The translations under genes were made by a program, and so were the position numbers. From contig CAUZJO010000032.1 of NCBI GenBank assembly GCA_963580245.1, forward strand, positions 1 through 34,643: a stretch of 34,643 nt of DNA, read 5' to 3'. Under the pieces are notes generated by a model. It saw only the letters and a program-made list of their open reading frames with translations. It was not told the DNA's origin and did no database searches. Of the stretch, positions 1-8,448 are shown in pieces (the stretch's first letter is position 1; each line of letters starts with the position of its first letter). The stretch is from CAUZJO01 sp963580245 (GTDB lineage: Bacteria > Sumerlaeota > Sumerlaeia > MVZB01).

Positions 1-2933
1 CCCAAGCCGGGGTGCCGGCGAACGGCGAGTTTGATTTCGAGTTCCGGCTCTTCGACGCGGCCTCGGCGGGTAACCAGCAGGGCCCCATCGTTGTACTCGA
101 TGACGTTTCCGTCAGTGGTGGGCTTTTCGCCGTCGAGTTGGACTTCGGCACCGGAGTCTTCAGTGGCGATGCCCGCTGGCTGGAGATTCGGGTTCGACCG
201 GGGGATGAGACCGGCGGCTTTACGCTCTTGCACCCGCTCCAGCGACTAACGGCGACGCCATATGCTCTGCATGCCGCTTTGGCGCAGACGGCGGTGGAGG
301 CCGCCAACGCCACGGACGCCGACCAGCTCGACGGGATGGATTCCGCCGCGTTCGCGGCCGCGTCGCACGACCATGACGCCGCCAATCTGAGCTCCGGTGT
401 GCTGGATGACGCGCGTATCTCGGTCAGCATCGCGCGGATCGGGGATATCTTGCCCACGGTGCTGGCCAGCGACGGGGTCGATAGCGGATTAGACGCCGAT
501 ACGCTCGACGGAGCGGATTCCGCGGACTTTACGACCGACACCGAACTGACCAATGGTCTGGCGCAAAAGGCCGAGCTGGCCCACGGCCACAATTTGCAAG
601 ACCTGGGCGGGGCGGTCACCGATACCCAGGTGCCGGATGATATTACAGTGAACAACGCGGCTATGGCCGGGCTGGCTGCCGATTCCGCGCTGCTCGGGGG
701 ATTGATGCCGGCCCAATACGCGACCGACGTGGAGTTGGGAGCGGGTCTGGCCGACAAGGCTGATCTCGGTCACCTTCACAACCTCCAAGCCTTGGGTGGG
801 GCGGTCACCGATGCCCAGGTGCCCGATGGCATCACGGTCGACAACGCGACGATGGCGGCTCTAGCCGCCGACGCCGACCTGCTCGACGGGATGGATTCGG
901 CGGAATTCTCTGCGGTGGCGCATGATCATGACACGAGCTACTTCACCGAGACCGAACTCGCCACCGGCGGTGGCGGAGGTCAGGTGCACTACGACAACCT
1001 GCTTGGCGTGCCGCCGATGGTGGGAGATTCTCATTCGCTCGACGCAAGCGACGGCGATCCGGTCGACGCGGTCTTCGTCGACGCGGAGGGCAACATGGGG
1101 ATCGGCACGACAGCGCCGACGGCGGGGCTGCACGCCGCTAAAACCGGGCCAGCGTCAGTTGAACTCGAACTGCTGGCCGAGGTCTCCGATGGCGACGGGA
1201 CGTTCAGCCGCCTTAACGACGTCTACTCGGTCTTCGTCTCGGGGACGACGGCTTACGTCGCCTCCAACGACGACGATTCGCTCACGATCATCGACGTGAG
1301 CGATCCGACGAATCCGACGCTGCTGTCCGAGGTTTATGACGGAGACGGGACGTTCAGTCGCCTGGAGGGGGCTCGATCGGTCTTCGTCTCGGGGACAACA
1401 GCCTATGTCGCCTCCTTCGGCGACCATTCGCTCACGATCATCGACGTGAGCGATCCAAGGAATCCGGCACTGCTGGCGGAAGTCTATAACGGTGACGGGA
1501 CGTTCACCCGCCTCAACTGGGCCGTCTCGGTCTTCGTCTCGGGGACAACCGCTTACGTCACCTCCTACGGCGACAATTCGCTCACCATCATCGACGTGAG
1601 CGATCCGACGAATCCGACACTGCTGTCCGACATTTATGACGGAGACGGGACGTTCAGTCGCCTTAACGGGGCTAATTCGGTCTTCGTCTCGGGGACAACC
1701 GCTTACGTCATCTCCTACGGCGACGATTCGCTCACCATCATCGACGTGAGCGATCCGACGAATCCGACGCTGCTGTTCGAGGTTTTTGACGAAGACGGGA
1801 CGTTCAGCCGCCTGGACGGGGCCTTATCAGTTTTCGTCTCGGGGACAACGGCTTACGTCACCTCCTACGGCGACGATTCGCTCACGATCATCGACGTGAG
1901 CGATCCGACGAATCCGACGCTGCTGTCCGAGGTTTTCGACGAAGACGGGACGTTCAGTCGCCTAGAGGGGGCTCGATCGGTCTTCGTCTCGGGGACAACA
2001 GCCTACGTCGCCTCCTTCATCGACGATTCGCTCACACTAATCGACGTGAGCGACCCGATGACCCCGACGCTATTGGCGGAGGTTTATGACGGAGACGGGA
2101 CGTTCAGTCGCCTTAACGGGGCTGGATCGGTCACCGTTTCGGGGGCAACAGCTTACGTCGCCTCCCTCGATGACAATTCGCTCACGATCATCGAGACCCC
2201 GCCTCCTCTTTACTTAAAGGCCGACGGCGATACGCTGATTTCGGGTGGGGCCGGCTCGGTCCGGCTGACGATCGAGGCCGACACCGACGATAGCGGCGAG
2301 AGCGACCAACCGCGGCTCACGATGCTCCAGGATGGTGGGCTCATTCGTGCCGACGCGGGCTTCTTCGGCGCCACCGACGACTTCGAGATCCGGACGCGGG
2401 GGACAGCCGCCTCGGACATTCTGCTCAATCCGCGTGATAACGTCGGTATCCACACAACCGATCCGACCAACCCGCTCCAGGTTGGCTCCGACGCAACCAA
2501 CGGCAACGCCGCGCACGTAACCGCCGGCGGCGTTTGGACCAACGGCTCGGACCGCAACTCAAAGCAGAGATTCAAGAGGATCGACAAGCGAGAGATTCTG
2601 GAGAGAGTAGCGGCGTTGCCCGTGACGAAGTGGCAATACAAAGGCGAACCCGAAGCCGTGCGCCATATCGGACCGATGGCCCAGGACTTCATGGCGGCGT
2701 TCGGGCTCGGAGCCTCGGAACGCCACATCGGCACGCTCGACGCCGACGGCGTCGCCCTGGTTGCCATCCAGGGGCTTTATGACGTGATGAAGGCCGAGCT
2801 TGAGGAGAAGGACGCGCAAATCGAGGCGCTGGAGGCTCGCTTGGCGGCGCTTGAAGGAGCGTTCCAGGCGGAGGAGCGTCCTTCGGTCGATGTCACTAAC
2901 CTCGAAAAGAAGTCGAACGTGGTGGAACGTTGA
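1..2933 (+). CDS. Large surface/fibre-like protein with LVIVD repeats and C-terminal S74 chaperone domain (5' truncated)
   Basis: The frame is open to the window edge, so the true start lies upstream; residue numbers here count from a GTG at position 12. The N-terminal ~70 residues resemble the beta-rich head seen in other such proteins. Residues ~100-310 hold tail-fibre-like repeats, including a 63-residue tandem pair (HNLQ at 591 and 780). Residues 387 to about 727 are seven 50-residue LVIVD-type repeats (core SLTIIDVSDPTNPTLL), expected to form a beta-propeller. Residues ~845-945 match the Peptidase_S74 intramolecular chaperone: S846-D847-R848-N849 marks the usual self-cleavage site, and GPMAQDF and DGVALVAIQGL follow. 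A short coiled coil ends the protein. In known S74 proteins the chaperone trimerises the upstream fibre and then cuts itself off. A secreted or surface location is inferred; the ligand is unknown. Confidence 0.85.
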   Translation, partial: QAGVPANGEFDFEFRLFDAASAGNQQGPIVVLDDVSVSGGLFAVELDFGTGVFSGDARWLEIRVRPGDETGGFTLLHPLQRLTATPYALHAALAQTAVEAANATDADQLDGMDSAAFAAASHDHDAANLSSGVLDDARISVSIARIGDILPTVLASDGVDSGLDADTLDGADSADFTTDTELTNGLAQKAELAHGHNLQDLGGAVTDTQVPDDITVNNAAMAGLAADSALLGGLMPAQYATDVELGAGLADKADLGHLHNLQALGGAVTDAQVPDGITVDNATMAALAADADLLDGMDSAEFSAVAHDHDTSYFTETELATGGGGGQVHYDNLLGVPPMVGDSHSLDASDGDPVDAVFVDAEGNMGIGTTAPTAGLHAAKTGPASVELELLAEVSDGDGTFSRLNDVYSVFVSGTTAYVASNDDDSLTIIDVSDPTNPTLLSEVYDGDGTFSRLEGARSVFVSGTTAYVASFGDHSLTIIDVSDPRNPALLAEVYNGDGTFTRLNWAVSVFVSGTTAYVTSYGDNSLTIIDVSDPTNPTLLSDIYDGDGTFSRLNGANSVFVSGTTAYVISYGDDSLTIIDVSDPTNPTLLFEVFDEDGTFSRLDGALSVFVSGTTAYVTSYGDDSLTIIDVSDPTNPTLLSEVFDEDGTFSRLEGARSVFVSGTTAYVASFIDDSLTLIDVSDPMTPTLLAEVYDGDGTFSRLNGAGSVTVSGATAYVASLDDNSLTIIETPPPLYLKADGDTLISGGAGSVRLTIEADTDDSGESDQPRLTMLQDGGLIRADAGFFGATDDFEIRTRGTAASDILLNPRDNVGIHTTDPTNPLQVGSDATNGNAAHVTAGGVWTNGSDRNSKQRFKRIDKREILERVAALPVTKWQYKGEPEAVRHIGPMAQDFMAAFGLGASERHIGTLDADGVALVAIQGLYDVMKAELEEKDAQIEALEARLAALEGAFQAEERPSVDVTNLEKKSNVVER
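1170..2219 (+). repeat. Seven tandem 150-bp repeats encoding LVIVD units
   Basis: Seven head-to-tail 150-base units in frame with the surrounding gene, starting at 1170. They are strongly conserved at DNA level: the segments encoding DGDGTFSRL and VFVSGTTAYV recur almost unchanged. Unit 7 diverges at its end (IIETPPP replaces IIDVSDP). Near-identity of synonymous positions suggests recent duplication or gene conversion, so copy number may vary between strains and may be mis-assembled. Confidence 0.9.
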
Positions 2934-2936
2934 CAC

Positions 2937-2976
2937 CCCCACCCTCCTCCGTACGAAAAGGCAGGGGGGGATGGGG
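2937..2976 (+). terminator. C-rich/G-rich hairpin just after the S74 gene
   Basis: Three bases after the TGA at 2931-2933, CCCC-A-CCC-T-CC (2937-2947) can pair with GG-G-GGG-(A)-T-GGGG (2965-2976), leaving one bulged A and a 17-base loop. There is no U-tract, so this is a candidate terminator or 3'-protecting hairpin from position and stem strength only. Confidence 0.4.
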
Positions 2977-3171
2977 CGAGAATAATAGAATACCGTGACG
3001 GGCCAGGAATCGCGTTGACCGAACCGGGTAGGAAGGCTGACAATTTGACTTGGGGGCGACCGGGCGGAGTCATGACCGACCGGCGGCACTTCACCCCTTG
3101 GCGTGCCATCGCCCCCATCACTCTCCCCAGCCAAGGGGTTCAGGACTTCGCATGACCAAGGGGGCGGTCCG

Positions 3172-3828
3172 ATGACACCCACGAAACAGAAGAAACCGGA
3201 TCGCGTCCCGGAAAACCCGGTTAAACTTTCGGACCCGATCAAGGTTTACCATCCCAAATTTTTGGGCTAAGCGACCTTCGAAATCATTGAGAACTGTGAG
3301 GAACTCAGGAGGTTCCTTCACAACCCTGCGGCCTTTGAGACGAGCGACAGGATTATGCGGCTGCTTGGTACGGAACACCGCGATGGGGTCCGCGTGATGG
3401 GCTTGTTCACGTTCAAAGACAAGGAAGGCTGGATTCATTTTAATCCAAAGATCGCTGAACCAGGCCTTTTCCTCAGGCAAAAGGTTGAATGCTGGATCAG
3501 ATATATGGGGCCTTGTTTGGATCAAGGGTTCTTGGCGGAAATCAGGGGCTATTGGTATCCGGCAAGCTTTGCGGATGTGAAAGACCACGAAGACAAACCG
3601 ATCCGCCAGGCGCTATACGAAAAATCCAGAAAGAAAAGTTTGATCCCGAATATAGACGGCGATTACTTAACGCCGCGCCCCCTAACCGGATTTCCCCCAA
3701 TCTATTGGGGCACATTTGACTTTACGTGCTTTCCCGAAATTCAATTGAATGGGATCCACGTCTTTTCGGGGGGGGAGCGGCTTATTTCCGTTCCAGTTCG
3801 CCGGCCAGGCCGAAGAGGAAATCGTTGA
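3172..3828 (+). pseudogene. Unrecognised gene interrupted by an in-frame TAA
   Basis: An ATG at 3172 preceded by a G-rich Shine-Dalgarno-like run (3160-3164) opens a frame beginning MTPTKQKKPDRVPENPVKL. It stops at TAA 3268-3270, yet the same frame continues without a break to 3828 and looks coding on both sides (ATFEIIENCEELRRFLHNP follows the stop). The downstream part could start at ATG 3355 (157 residues). The 3' end runs antisense into the convergent gene from 3782, just after a G8 tract near 3769-3776, so the natural C-terminus may also be frameshifted. Local sequence is visibly less GC-rich than the neighbours, which fits horizontal acquisition. I recognise no family. It could be a decayed gene, a sequencing error, or a gene truly starting at 3355. 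Confidence 0.5.
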
Positions 3829-4564
3829 TCGTCTGCTTGTCGCCGGCGGGCGGGTCGAGATAGCCGGCTCCCATGAACTTGTAGCTTTCGCTGATCATGT
3901 CCGCGGAGTTTGCGGGGGGTTTGCGGGCGAAGTTATGTTTGCCGTATTGGTAGAAAGCCGTCGCCAGCCGACTGAACTGATCGCCGGCGAGCGAGCCTTC
4001 GGAGAGGGTGGATGCGTCGAGACAATTCTGGAGTTGGTAGGACCCATCGGCTTGGATCGTCAGGCGGCGACAGAGCCCGGCGATGCCGCCCGAGCGTTGC
4101 CAGACGATACGGGGCGCGGGCTTGAATTGGTCCAGCAGCGGGACCATGCGGATGCCCGAACCCGCTCGATTCGTATGGAAGGCATGGATCCCATCGCGGG
4201 CGCGAAGGATCACGCGGTAACCCGCCACAAGCGCCTGGGTGCACATCTCGCCGGGTTGCGCAAGCTCCAGGCACCCGTCCTTGAACTGTCTTTGTTGAAA
4301 ATGAGCGATCGTGATATCGTAAATATCGATGGCCAGTTCCCGGCCCAGGTGTTGGCGGGCCGCTTCAACCGCGGCCGGGGGTTCGTCCTGTGTCAGCTGT
4401 TCGGGCGTCGTGGAGGGCTGAGGCGTTTTCCCCTCCGCCTTTGATTTCTCGGGTGGCCTGGTCGGTTCCGAGGTCGGCGCATCCGTTTTAGGAGGTGCTT
4501 CGATTTGCGTTTCCGATGGCGTTTCCGGTGATGTTGGCGTCATTTCCGATTCGCAAGCTCCCAA
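3782..4564 (-). CDS. Probable lipoprotein of unknown function
   Basis: From a TTG at 4564 the frame encodes 260 residues: a Pro/Thr/Glu-rich spacer (~residues 5-60) and then a ~200-residue globular part with several cysteines (KDGCLEL, EMCTQ, AGLCRRL, QNCLDAS) that I do not recognise. Upstream in the same frame lies a perfect lipoprotein signal: TQQHALFTILIVCCALGLGAC, where LGAC is a lipobox. No ATG, GTG or TTG precedes it; the frame reads ATC ATA ACG at 4621-4613, 6-9 bases after a good Shine-Dalgarno GAGGGGAG (4628-4635). The natural start is therefore probably 4618 with ATG changed to ATA, or a rare non-AUG start. It lies ~25 bases behind the metalloprotease gene and is probably co-transcribed. 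Coordinates use the TTG as the conservative start. Confidence 0.6.
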   Translation of the reverse strand: MGACESEMTPTSPETPSETQIEAPPKTDAPTSEPTRPPEKSKAEGKTPQPSTTPEQLTQDEPPAAVEAARQHLGRELAIDIYDITIAHFQQRQFKDGCLELAQPGEMCTQALVAGYRVILRARDGIHAFHTNRAGSGIRMVPLLDQFKPAPRIVWQRSGGIAGLCRRLTIQADGSYQLQNCLDASTLSEGSLAGDQFSRLATAFYQYGKHNFARKPPANSADMISESYKFMGAGYLDPPAGDKQTINDFLFGLAGELERK

Positions 4565-4643
4565 GCCCAGCGCGCAGCAAACTATCAGAATGGTGAAGAG
4601 CGCGTGTTGTTGCGTTATGATTGTTCACTCCCCTCGAATCCGA

Positions 4644-7616
4644 CTATTGGTAAATCTCCCATAGAGAAATGCTGTTCTCCGGCGGGACGCCCTGGGCGAA
4701 CCAAACGGGATATTCGAATCCCTCGGCGAACAGCTCGGGCTCGCCAGCCGCGCTGATCTTGTCCGGCCCGAGCGCAATTGTCCATACATCGGGAATCGAT
4801 GCCTGGAAGGTCTCATCAAAGTGAGTTCGCCGGAAGACCATCATCTGGTCATCGACCGAGTAGTCGGCGAAGGCGAAATCGGCCCCATTTTTGAAAATCA
4901 CGTTGACCTGGCCGCTGAACAGGTCGATCCCCAAGACGTCGTTGGTCATGTTGACGGGGTCAAAGAACTCGACCGACAGGATGTTGTGGTTGGTCGAGGC
5001 CAGCAGCGGGTTGCCAATGCTCACCCCCTCGGACGGCGGGGACAGGATGCGAATGATCTGGCCGGTCTGGGTATCGAGCAGGTTGACGTCCCAGAAATCC
5101 TGGCTCGTGTCATTGGGGTCGGGCCGGTTGAGCGCGTCGTAGAACAGGAATCGTTCGTCGACCCACGTCATGGTGTCCGAGAACAGGACGATGTCCTGAG
5201 AAACCCCCTCCACGGTCGTCGGATGGACCAGGTCGTACAGCGTGGTTTGACCCGACGCCAGATCAATGGTCCAGATGGTGTTCTCCGCGACGCTGCGGAC
5301 GAACGCAACCTTACCCCCGAGTGGAGAGATCGCTACCGAGGAAAAACCGAAATCGAGAGAATTGTTGAGAAGCTCTTCGATCCACTGACCGGATTGTTCA
5401 TCGAAGAAGAACCAGCGCAGGGCAAAGGCCGAATCGGTGAAAACAATCGCCTGACCGAAGGGATCGACGGCGATCGGGCGGCCGGTGTTGAAATTGATTA
5501 CGGTATCGCTCAGCGGGTTGGCCTCGAGCGTGTTCAGGTCGGCGAGCCAGAGGTTGCCATCGAACGGATTGGCGAGGACCATGAACTCGGCACCGGCCAC
5601 CGGAGGATCATCGGGGGGCGGCGGCGTGCCAGTGCCCTCGGTGATCCCTACCTGGTCGAAAGCCGACTTGACGGCGTTCTGTTCCGCCGAGTTTTCGCCG
5701 AACAGGTCGCCGGCCGCCCGGACCAACGCGATCCGCGCGTCGATGAACTGCGACTGCTGCATAAGATACATCACCAGCGCGCGGTAGTAGATCTGCTCGG
5801 TCCGCTCGCGGTCGAGGGCCATGATCAACAACGCGCAGGCATGGTTGGGGATGCCCGAGTTGACGTGCACGCCGCCGTTGTCCTGGTCGATCGTGAGATT
5901 CTGGAACTGACTCATATCGGCCGGCTGCCAACCCGACTGGCCCTGGTTCAGGCCCTGGTTGGGGTTGGCCATGTCGCGCATCGCCCCGGTGGGGAAAAAC
6001 TCCGGCCTGACGACGTCCTCGCCGAGCTGAAAGTCGTCGCGATCGAGCATGATCCCGAAGACATCGGCGAACGACTCGTTGAGCGCACCCGATTGGAAGC
6101 GGTATTCGAGATTGGCGGTCTCCTGGATCACGCCATGACTCATCTCGTGGGCGGCGACGTCAAAGGACTCGGCCAACGCGGTGAAGGCCATGTTCCCATC
6201 CCCGTAAAACATCGCCTTGCCGTTCCAGAAGGCGTTGTCCATCGGCTGGCCGCGGTCGGTGGTGTGCAGGAACGAGAACAGGGCATCGCCCTTGTCGTCG
6301 TATGAATTGCGCTGATGGGTACCCAAGAAATAGGCATAGACCTCACCGGCGTTGAACAGGGCCGAGACCGCCGAGGGGTCGCTCCACGAGTTGGCGTCGG
6401 TCGAGCTGATGTTGGAGGGATTGAAGTTCTGGCCCGGCTCGGTGTTTTGCGCGGTCCAGGAGGTGACCACCCCCCGGGCGTTGGGACCGATGATCTCCTG
6501 GCTGCTCTGCCCGGCGACAAACATTTGCCGGGTCGTGTCGGCCATGAAGAAGTTCGTGCCGACGTTATAGACGTTGAGCGTCCGGTTCTGGCCCCCCAGG
6601 TCCACGCCGGAACCCACCACGGGGCCGTCGGAATTGGCGGCGTTGTAGAACTCCAAGTTCTCCCCGGTTCCGGCATGAATGAAGAAGCGATACCAGTCCA
6701 CGACGTTGGGCCGCACCTCGACGACCCAGACCAATTCGAGGGGCGTCGTCGGGTCCGGTTGCCAATAGGCGAGATCTGCCGTCGGCTCGCCGTAATCCAG
6801 GATCTCGGCGAGTTGGGGAGGAATGGCCTCAACGCGGTCTTTCTCAACCAACCGCCGGTGGGCGATTTCGATCGCCGTTTTGGCCGACTGCTTGGGTTTT
6901 TGGGACAGGGAGGAACTCGGCGTAGGGTGGATGAAGCAATTGATCGAGCGCAGGTTGCCCGCGGCGTCGAAGTGGGCGAATAGCTGCCGTCCCCATATCG
7001 GGATGTCCCCGTGGCACTGAACGAAACGGACGTGGGTCATGCCGAGCGCATCGATGTCGGTCGCTTCCAGAACCAGCTCCTCGGATGGGTCTTTCAAGCC
7101 GAACAGGTTGGATTGGGTTGCCACGTATCGCCGCGCCAGTTGGGCGGGGGCTTCACCGGCCCGCTTGGCGGCCAGCGGCTTGCCCGTCTCGGGAAGCTCC
7201 ACCGCAATGACGCCTCGTTTACGATCCAGATAAACGCGCTTATCGGGGTGCCGGTAAACCTGAAGATCGGGTCGTGATTGGGCCCATTGCGCGAATTGAG
7301 AGGTCGTCGCCTTGGCCCGATTGGCCAGGAGGCCGCGCTTGTGGTAGGCCTGGCTCAGTTGGCGGGCCGTCTCCTGGATCTGGCGCGGGTCGGCTTTGGC
7401 GTCCGGGCGCGCGGATCGGCCCGACCCTTCAGACGGCCAATTCGGAGGGATCGCGCTGGCGGGACGACCGAACGCGAGACACAGCAACAGAAGCGCGTGA
7501 GCGTAACGCTTCAGAAACAAGCGCGTCTGACGCCGGCGACTCGTCGTTCGGGGCCTACGGCGTGAATGAGTATCGGGGCGCGGTCGATTCTCGATGGCGA
7601 AATGAGATTCACTCAC
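4644..7616 (-). CDS. Secreted M4-family (thermolysin-like) zinc metalloprotease with C-terminal propeller-like region
   Basis: This 990-residue protein starts at GTG 7616, supported by AGGAGG at 7627-7632. A very basic N-terminus (residues 17-42, many Arg) precedes a hydrophobic stretch ending RPASA, a likely Sec or Tat-like signal with a long n-region. Residues ~60-330 form the FTP/PepSY-type propeptide. The catalytic domain carries H490-E-M-S-H494, third zinc ligand E514 (NESFAD, 24 residues after H490 as in thermolysin) and the transition-state histidine H584 in GGVHVNSG. Residues ~660-675 are a proline-rich linker. Residues ~680-990 contain TolB/PD40-like motifs (NLWLADLNT, VAFVRS..TIWTIDL) suggesting a beta-propeller, an unusual addition to an M4 enzyme. 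It probably acts outside the cell or in the periplasm on proteins. The gene lies upstream of the lipoprotein gene at 3782. Confidence 0.92.
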   Translation of the reverse strand: MSESHFAIENRPRPDTHSRRRPRTTSRRRQTRLFLKRYAHALLLLCLAFGRPASAIPPNWPSEGSGRSARPDAKADPRQIQETARQLSQAYHKRGLLANRAKATTSQFAQWAQSRPDLQVYRHPDKRVYLDRKRGVIAVELPETGKPLAAKRAGEAPAQLARRYVATQSNLFGLKDPSEELVLEATDIDALGMTHVRFVQCHGDIPIWGRQLFAHFDAAGNLRSINCFIHPTPSSSLSQKPKQSAKTAIEIAHRRLVEKDRVEAIPPQLAEILDYGEPTADLAYWQPDPTTPLELVWVVEVRPNVVDWYRFFIHAGTGENLEFYNAANSDGPVVGSGVDLGGQNRTLNVYNVGTNFFMADTTRQMFVAGQSSQEIIGPNARGVVTSWTAQNTEPGQNFNPSNISSTDANSWSDPSAVSALFNAGEVYAYFLGTHQRNSYDDKGDALFSFLHTTDRGQPMDNAFWNGKAMFYGDGNMAFTALAESFDVAAHEMSHGVIQETANLEYRFQSGALNESFADVFGIMLDRDDFQLGEDVVRPEFFPTGAMRDMANPNQGLNQGQSGWQPADMSQFQNLTIDQDNGGVHVNSGIPNHACALLIMALDRERTEQIYYRALVMYLMQQSQFIDARIALVRAAGDLFGENSAEQNAVKSAFDQVGITEGTGTPPPPDDPPVAGAEFMVLANPFDGNLWLADLNTLEANPLSDTVINFNTGRPIAVDPFGQAIVFTDSAFALRWFFFDEQSGQWIEELLNNSLDFGFSSVAISPLGGKVAFVRSVAENTIWTIDLASGQTTLYDLVHPTTVEGVSQDIVLFSDTMTWVDERFLFYDALNRPDPNDTSQDFWDVNLLDTQTGQIIRILSPPSEGVSIGNPLLASTNHNILSVEFFDPVNMTNDVLGIDLFSGQVNVIFKNGADFAFADYSVDDQMMVFRRTHFDETFQASIPDVWTIALGPDKISAAGEPELFAEGFEYPVWFAQGVPPENSISLWEIYQ

Positions 7617-7626
7617 GGCTTTAATG

Positions 7627-7632
7627 CCTCCT
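7627..7632 (-). promoter_or_regulatory. Shine-Dalgarno AGGAGG fixing the GTG start of the M4 protease
   Basis: On the minus strand AGGAGG lies 10 bases upstream of GTG 7616-7614. No ATG is available before the signal peptide, so this site decides the start. Confidence 0.65.
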
Positions 7633-7742
7633 CCCAGCGCGGTGTTCCTGGTCGCTAAAGACTACCCTCCGTTTCGATCAGACAATCTGACACGACCGCC
7701 CACGATTAGTAAAGGCCCAGATTGAGGCCCCCGACTCCCGCA

Positions 7743-7773
7743 GGGGCATCTCAAGGAGCCGCAAGATGCGCCC
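7743..7773 (+). repeat. Inverted repeat with an AAGGAG in its loop
   Basis: GGG-GCATCT (7743-7751) pairs with AGATGC-(G)-CCC (7764-7773) across a 12-base loop. The loop contains AAGGAG, seven bases before an ATG at 7766 that opens a 20-codon frame. It may be a leader hairpin, or chance. Confidence 0.35.
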
Positions 7774-8007
7774 TCGCCGGCTTTTGGAGATGATTGGAAC
7801 TGGCATTCATCTCGGTGGCTTGGTATGATATGAATGTGGTCTTGCGAACGTGACGATTGCCAGGCGGGTGTTGTTTTATCCGTGGTCATGATTGGTACAC
7901 GCGCGGGGCGCAATCCTATTTAGGGATGATGGGAAATCGAATCGCCGCAACTCATTCTCGAAGACATTTACCGCCGGGTCCGGCGCTTCTGGACGCTGGC
8001 ACTGTTC

Positions 8008-8409
8008 ATGCCCATCATTTATCTCCTGTTGGCGTGGATGATGGAACACTGGCGTTGGGTCGAGACTTATGAGGGGGCCGCCCATCCCTGGGACGTGCCG
8101 ACCGTGCGTGGGATGGTCGGCGGACTGGCCGTCACCTTGTTGCTCTCACTGGCCTGGTTCCGCGTGCGACGGACGTTCAGCCTGCGTCGCCCCGAGACCG
8201 ACCAGTTTGGTCCGCTCCGCTTCTGGACGCGCCAATTCTATCTCATGGTTACTTTCTCCGATGCGCTGGCCTTTCTCGGACTGATCTACTTTTTCGTCTC
8301 CGGGCGTCTGTGGGCATTGTTCGTCGGCGGGGCGCTGGCCTACCTTGGATACGCGCTGACCTACCCCACCTATGGCGATTTGGACCGATTGCGGGAGAGC
8401 CGCCCCTGA
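8008..8409 (+). CDS. Small integral membrane protein of unknown function
   Basis: Read from ATG 8008 the protein has 133 residues with about four hydrophobic segments: MPIIYLLLAWMM at the start, GGLAVTLLLSLAWF, FSDALAFLGLIYFFVSG and LWALFVGGALAYLGYAL, with basic loops between them. The frame is open upstream to a TGA at ~7927 and looks coding there (SPQLILEDIYRRVRRFWTLALF), completing the first membrane helix, but it contains no start codon. ATG 7929 is one base out of frame; deleting one G of the GGG at 7931-7933 would join them. The present gene is therefore either started internally or carries a +1 frameshift. No family was recognised. It faces the pseudopilin gene convergently. Confidence 0.6.
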   Translation: MPIIYLLLAWMMEHWRWVETYEGAAHPWDVPTVRGMVGGLAVTLLLSLAWFRVRRTFSLRRPETDQFGPLRFWTRQFYLMVTFSDALAFLGLIYFFVSGRLWALFVGGALAYLGYALTYPTYGDLDRLRESRP

Positions 8410-8416
8410 TAAGGTC

Positions 8417-8447
8417 CGCCGGCGCGGGCGTCACCCTCGCGCCGGCG
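8417..8447. terminator. Bidirectional hairpin between convergent genes
   Basis: CGCCGGCGCG (8417-8426) and CGCGCCGGCG (8438-8447) form a perfect 10-bp GC stem with an 11-base loop. It fills the 39-base gap between the stops at 8409 and 8449, the usual place for a shared terminator. There is no U-tract on either strand. Confidence 0.6.
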
Positions 8448-8448
8448 A

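Larger units (their letters stand above)
7617..8007. other. 391-base divergent intergenic region
   Basis: This lies between the M4 protease (minus) and the membrane-protein gene (plus). It holds the protease Shine-Dalgarno, a small inverted repeat TCAGA-CAA-TCTGA at 7678-7690 of possible operator type, the hairpin at 7743-7773, and near its right end the apparent original ATG of the downstream gene. I see no convincing -35/-10 pair for either gene. Confidence 0.5.

Noticed and set aside
4821..6305. 494-codon plus-strand open frame opposite the metalloprotease
   Set aside because: It is the antisense shadow of a gene with full M4 catalytic motifs; its translation is low-complexity and family-less, as expected in GC-rich DNA.
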